NCBI GenBank assembly: GCA_963844865.1
Contig: CAWJPY010000012.1
Span: 1 to 64,000 of the forward strand
Direction of reading: 5' to 3'
Origin: CAWJPY01 sp963844865
GTDB taxonomy: Bacteria; Acidobacteriota; Thermoanaerobaculia; Thermoanaerobaculales; Sulfomarinibacteraceae
DNA: 64,000 bases
Shown here: positions 62,053 through 64,000 of the stretch, in pieces
Layout: each line of letters begins with the position of its first letter
Numbering within the stretch: the first letter of the stretch is position 1
Position numbers and translations under genes: made by a program
The notes under the pieces: generated by a model
The model's input: only the letters and a program-made list of their open reading frames with translations
What the model was told of the DNA's origin: nothing
Databases searched by the model: none

Positions 62053-62300
62053 TCCTGCTCGTCCGTCCAATGGGCGGCGCCCGGGCGCGTCGTGATCCCG
62101 CCAGCCGGCGCGTACAGCCCGACCTGTATGGGCTGGAGGTGACCCACCCACCGCCGCGTCATGCACATAGTCTACGTCAGAGAGGGCCGCGGGCCATCCG
62201 GCGTCGCCCCGCCGCCCGGGGGTGCGGAGTGGCGGTGCTGCACCGTCGCGACGGATCCGCGCCAAGGGCCCTTTTGTTGTTAATGCGTCTCAAGAGTGAT

Positions 62301-62329
62301 TTGCTTTCCCCTTCGAGTTCACCTAGCAT
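62301..62329 (+). promoter_or_regulatory. Candidate promoter of the P-loop/kor operon
   Basis: TTGCTT (62301-62306) and TAGCAT (62324-62329) with a 17-bp spacer, in a locally AT-rich part of the 361-bp divergent gap. It would give a leader of about 78 nt. Nothing else is recognisable in 62053-62413. Confidence 0.45.
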
Positions 62330-62413
62330 TCATGACGGCGACGGCTGGCCCGCCCTGGACCTGCGGACGCCACCGATCGCCGGTAGTGATCCTCTCGCAC
62401 CGGAGCTTGGCGT

Positions 62414-63127
62414 TTGTTTTCGAAACGTGTCACCTTTCTGGTCGGACACTTCGGGAGCGGCAAGTCCGAGATCGCCCTCAACGGCGCCCTCGACCTGGCC
62501 GCCCGTGGTGAGCCCGTGACCCTGGCCGACCTCGACATCGTCAAGCCCTACTTCCGGTCGCGCTCCGCGCGAGCTGCGCTGGCAGACGCCGGCGTGCGGC
62601 TGCTCGCGCCCACGGGGGACCACACCCACGCCGACCTCCCCATCATCGTGCCCCACGTCCGGCAGGCGCTCCGCGACCCGGGCTGCCGGCTGATCGCGGA
62701 CCTGGGCGGTGACGACAGCGGCGCCAGAGTGCTCGGGTCCTTCGCCGACGTCATACCCCTCGAGGAGAGCCACTGCCTGGCCGTGCTCAACTTCCGACGG
62801 CCCTCCACGCCGACTCCCGCCGCCGCGGTGGCCATGGTGCGGGCCATCGAGGCCTCCTCCAGGACGAGGGTGACGGGTCTCGTGGCCAACACCCACCTGC
62901 TGGACGAGACCACGGTGGGCCTGGTGCTCGAGGGTGGCCGCATGGCGACGGAGGTTGCCGAGGCGCTGGGCCTGCCCCTGATCGCCGTCACGGTTGCCGA
63001 GGAGCTCGCCGGTGAGCTCGCCGGCTCCGAGCTGGGGGCGCCGCTCATCCGTCTGCGTCGCCTCCTCCGCAAACCCTTCGAAGCTCCCGCTGGGCGGACG
63101 ACGGGTCCACTCTTCGCCGTGAGCTGA
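62414..63127 (+). CDS. P-loop ATPase/GTPase upstream of second kor operon
   Basis: A 237-residue protein with an N-terminal Walker A (FLVGHFGSGKSEIALN) and the layout of a MinD/CobB-type ATPase: VTLADLDIVKPYFRSRSA, LIADLGGDDSGARVLGSF and TGLVANTHLLDETTVG. The TTG start has GGAG eight bases before and is the only plausible initiator; ATG or GTG are not available in frame. Eleven bp separate it from the ferredoxin gene. It may help mature or regulate the oxidoreductase, but this is inferred only from position. Confidence 0.78.
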   Translation: MFSKRVTFLVGHFGSGKSEIALNGALDLAARGEPVTLADLDIVKPYFRSRSARAALADAGVRLLAPTGDHTHADLPIIVPHVRQALRDPGCRLIADLGGDDSGARVLGSFADVIPLEESHCLAVLNFRRPSTPTPAAAVAMVRAIEASSRTRVTGLVANTHLLDETTVGLVLEGGRMATEVAEALGLPLIAVTVAEELAGELAGSELGAPLIRLRRLLRKPFEAPAGRTTGPLFAVS

Positions 63128-63138
63128 AAGGAGTCCGC

Positions 63139-63372
63139 ATGCCCCAGATCGTCATCGCCCCGGACCGCTGCAAGGGCTGCGAGCTGTGCGTGCACGCGTG
63201 CCCGCAGCAGATCCTGGGCATGGGATCGAAGATCAACAGCCAGGGCTACTTCTACGCCGAGGTGAAGGAGCAGATGCGGTGCATCGGCTGCCGTCTGTGC
63301 TGCATCACCTGCCCCGACCTGGCCATCGAGATGAGGGTGCATGGAACCATGTACCACTACGTCTCGTACTGA
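63139..63372 (+). CDS. korD: 2-oxoacid:ferredoxin oxidoreductase, ferredoxin (delta) subunit, second operon
   Basis: A 77-residue 2x[4Fe-4S] subunit. Cluster motifs: CKGCELCVHACPQQI and CIGCRLCCITCPDLAI. It resembles the window's first korD but is shorter and lacks its Ala-rich tail, so it belongs to a separate paralogous enzyme. AAAGGAG precedes the ATG. It is followed 11 bp later by the alpha subunit gene. Whether the enzyme uses 2-oxoglutarate, branched-chain 2-oxoacids or another substrate is not evident. Confidence 0.9.
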   Translation: MPQIVIAPDRCKGCELCVHACPQQILGMGSKINSQGYFYAEVKEQMRCIGCRLCCITCPDLAIEMRVHGTMYHYVSY

Positions 63373-63383
63373 GGAGGCGCACG

Positions 63384-64000
63384 ATGGCGAAGAAGCTCAT
63401 GAAGGGGAGTGAGGCCATCGGCGAGGCCGCGGTGCATGCCGGCTGCCGCCTGTTCTTCGGCTACCCCATCACCCCACAGAACGAGATCCCCGAGTACATG
63501 TCGGTGCGCCTCCCCCAGGTGGACGGCACCTTCGTCCAGGCGGAGAGCGAGGTGGCGGCCTCCAACATGCTGTACGGCGCCGCCGGCAGCGGCGAGCGGG
63601 TCATGACCTCGTCCTCGTCGCCCGGCATCTCGCTCATGGCGGAGGGCATCTCCTACCTGGCGGGGGCCGAGCTGCCGGTGGTGATCGTCAACATCATGCG
63701 CGCCGGCCCGGGGCTGGGTGGCATCCTGCCCAGCCAGGGGGACTACTTCCAGGCCACCAAGGGCATGGCCCACGGAGACTTCCGCCTCCTGGTGCTGGCG
63801 CCGTGGTCGGTCCAGGAGGCCGCGGACCTGGTCCAGGACGCGTTCGACCTGGCCGACTTCTACCGCAACCCGGTCATGGTCCTGGGGGACGGGCTCATCG
63901 GTCAGATGATGGAGCCCGTGGAGTTCGCCGACGGGCGCGTTCCCTGCAAAGAGCTGCCGCCCAAGGACTGGGCCGCCACCGGCTGCGACGGCTCCCGCCC
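63384..64000 (+). CDS. 2-oxoacid:ferredoxin oxidoreductase alpha subunit, second operon (partial)
   Basis: The N-terminal 205 residues of a VorB/KorA-type alpha subunit; the gene runs off the window. It starts MAKKLMKGSEAIGEAAVHAG, then FFGYPITPQNEIPEYMS, QAESEVAASNMLYGAAGSG, SSSSPGISLMAEGISYLAG and AGPGLGGILPSQGDY. GAGGAGG precedes the ATG. The PQNEIPEYMS and GPGLGG stretches differ from the first korA (PSTEVVERIS, GGPSTG), indicating a distinct enzyme, likely of the branched-chain (Vor) group. No frame break is seen. Confidence 0.9.
   Translation, partial: MAKKLMKGSEAIGEAAVHAGCRLFFGYPITPQNEIPEYMSVRLPQVDGTFVQAESEVAASNMLYGAAGSGERVMTSSSSPGISLMAEGISYLAGAELPVVIVNIMRAGPGLGGILPSQGDYFQATKGMAHGDFRLLVLAPWSVQEAADLVQDAFDLADFYRNPVMVLGDGLIGQMMEPVEFADGRVPCKELPPKDWAATGCDGSR

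Noticed and set aside
1..64000. tRNA or rRNA genes
   Set aside because: No cloverleaf with a TTCGANNCC-type T arm or rRNA-like sequence was seen on either strand.

Overview
The window is 64 kb of very GC-rich bacterial DNA, densely coded on both strands, with short overlapping operons. The gene content points to a Gram-negative anaerobe or microaerophile: ferredoxin-dependent 2-oxoacid oxidoreductases, heterodisulfide-reductase (Hdr) modules, a rubrerythrin peroxide-defence operon, LPS-core-type glycosyltransferases and a lipoprotein. Style and content (dispersed GGTGCCAGGCACC palindromes, one-piece trp operon, Fe-S redox modules) recall Acidobacteriota or Desulfobacterota-type lineages, but no rRNA or other decisive marker is present, so placement is inference. 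No tRNA, rRNA, CRISPR array, prophage or insertion sequence was recognised.

The most notable region is 0.3-13.5 kb. A MarR-type regulator with a cysteine-rich tail precedes korDABC (2-oxoacid:ferredoxin oxidoreductase). These are followed by a tandem HdrA, an MvhD-like protein, an HdrC/HdrD-like protein, an HdrA-MvhD fusion, a zinc ribbon, HdrC and HdrB. Both HdrA proteins contain an in-frame TGA at the same place, in the motif DC(A/S)I-TGA-ILGPKA. In each the reading frame continues uninterrupted, and a near-perfect hairpin with a GGTC loop lies exactly 27 nt after the TGA. I read both as selenoproteins with bacterial SECIS elements; a standard gene caller would split each gene in two. The cluster probably builds a Kor-Hdr electron-transfer (possibly bifurcating) complex.

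13.5-25 kb holds an ACT-domain protein, two paralogous tandem-GAF proteins, a PerR/Fur-rubrerythrin-Fe-S protein-DUF3501 peroxide-response operon, two glycosyltransferases, a GNAT acetyltransferase and a PDZ-membrane-GAF-PP2C phosphatase. 25-44.5 kb is mixed housekeeping and envelope genes: an FMN reductase, an unusual M1-like + M28 + PDZ peptidase, NfuA, serine acetyltransferase, alkaline phosphatase, a multiply frameshifted lysine 6-aminotransferase, a YugP-type peptidase, a Ser/Thr kinase, NAD synthetase, a nucleoside transporter, a lipoprotein and an ArsR-Smr pair with an apparently leaderless promoter. 44.9-63.1 kb carries asnS, trpEGDCFBA, rsmA, uppP, ftsK, mutL, a rhomboid-like protein and a possible RelA/SpoT-fold protein. 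The window ends inside a second Kor/Vor operon, preceded by a P-loop ATPase gene.

Several genes (korB, korC, lat, yugP-like, trpB, and perhaps the korA/korB junction) carry single-base indels, mostly in short G or C runs. These look like sequencing or assembly errors rather than biology. The two TGA codons in the hdrA genes are different: they keep frame, occur twice at the homologous position, and come with matched hairpins.
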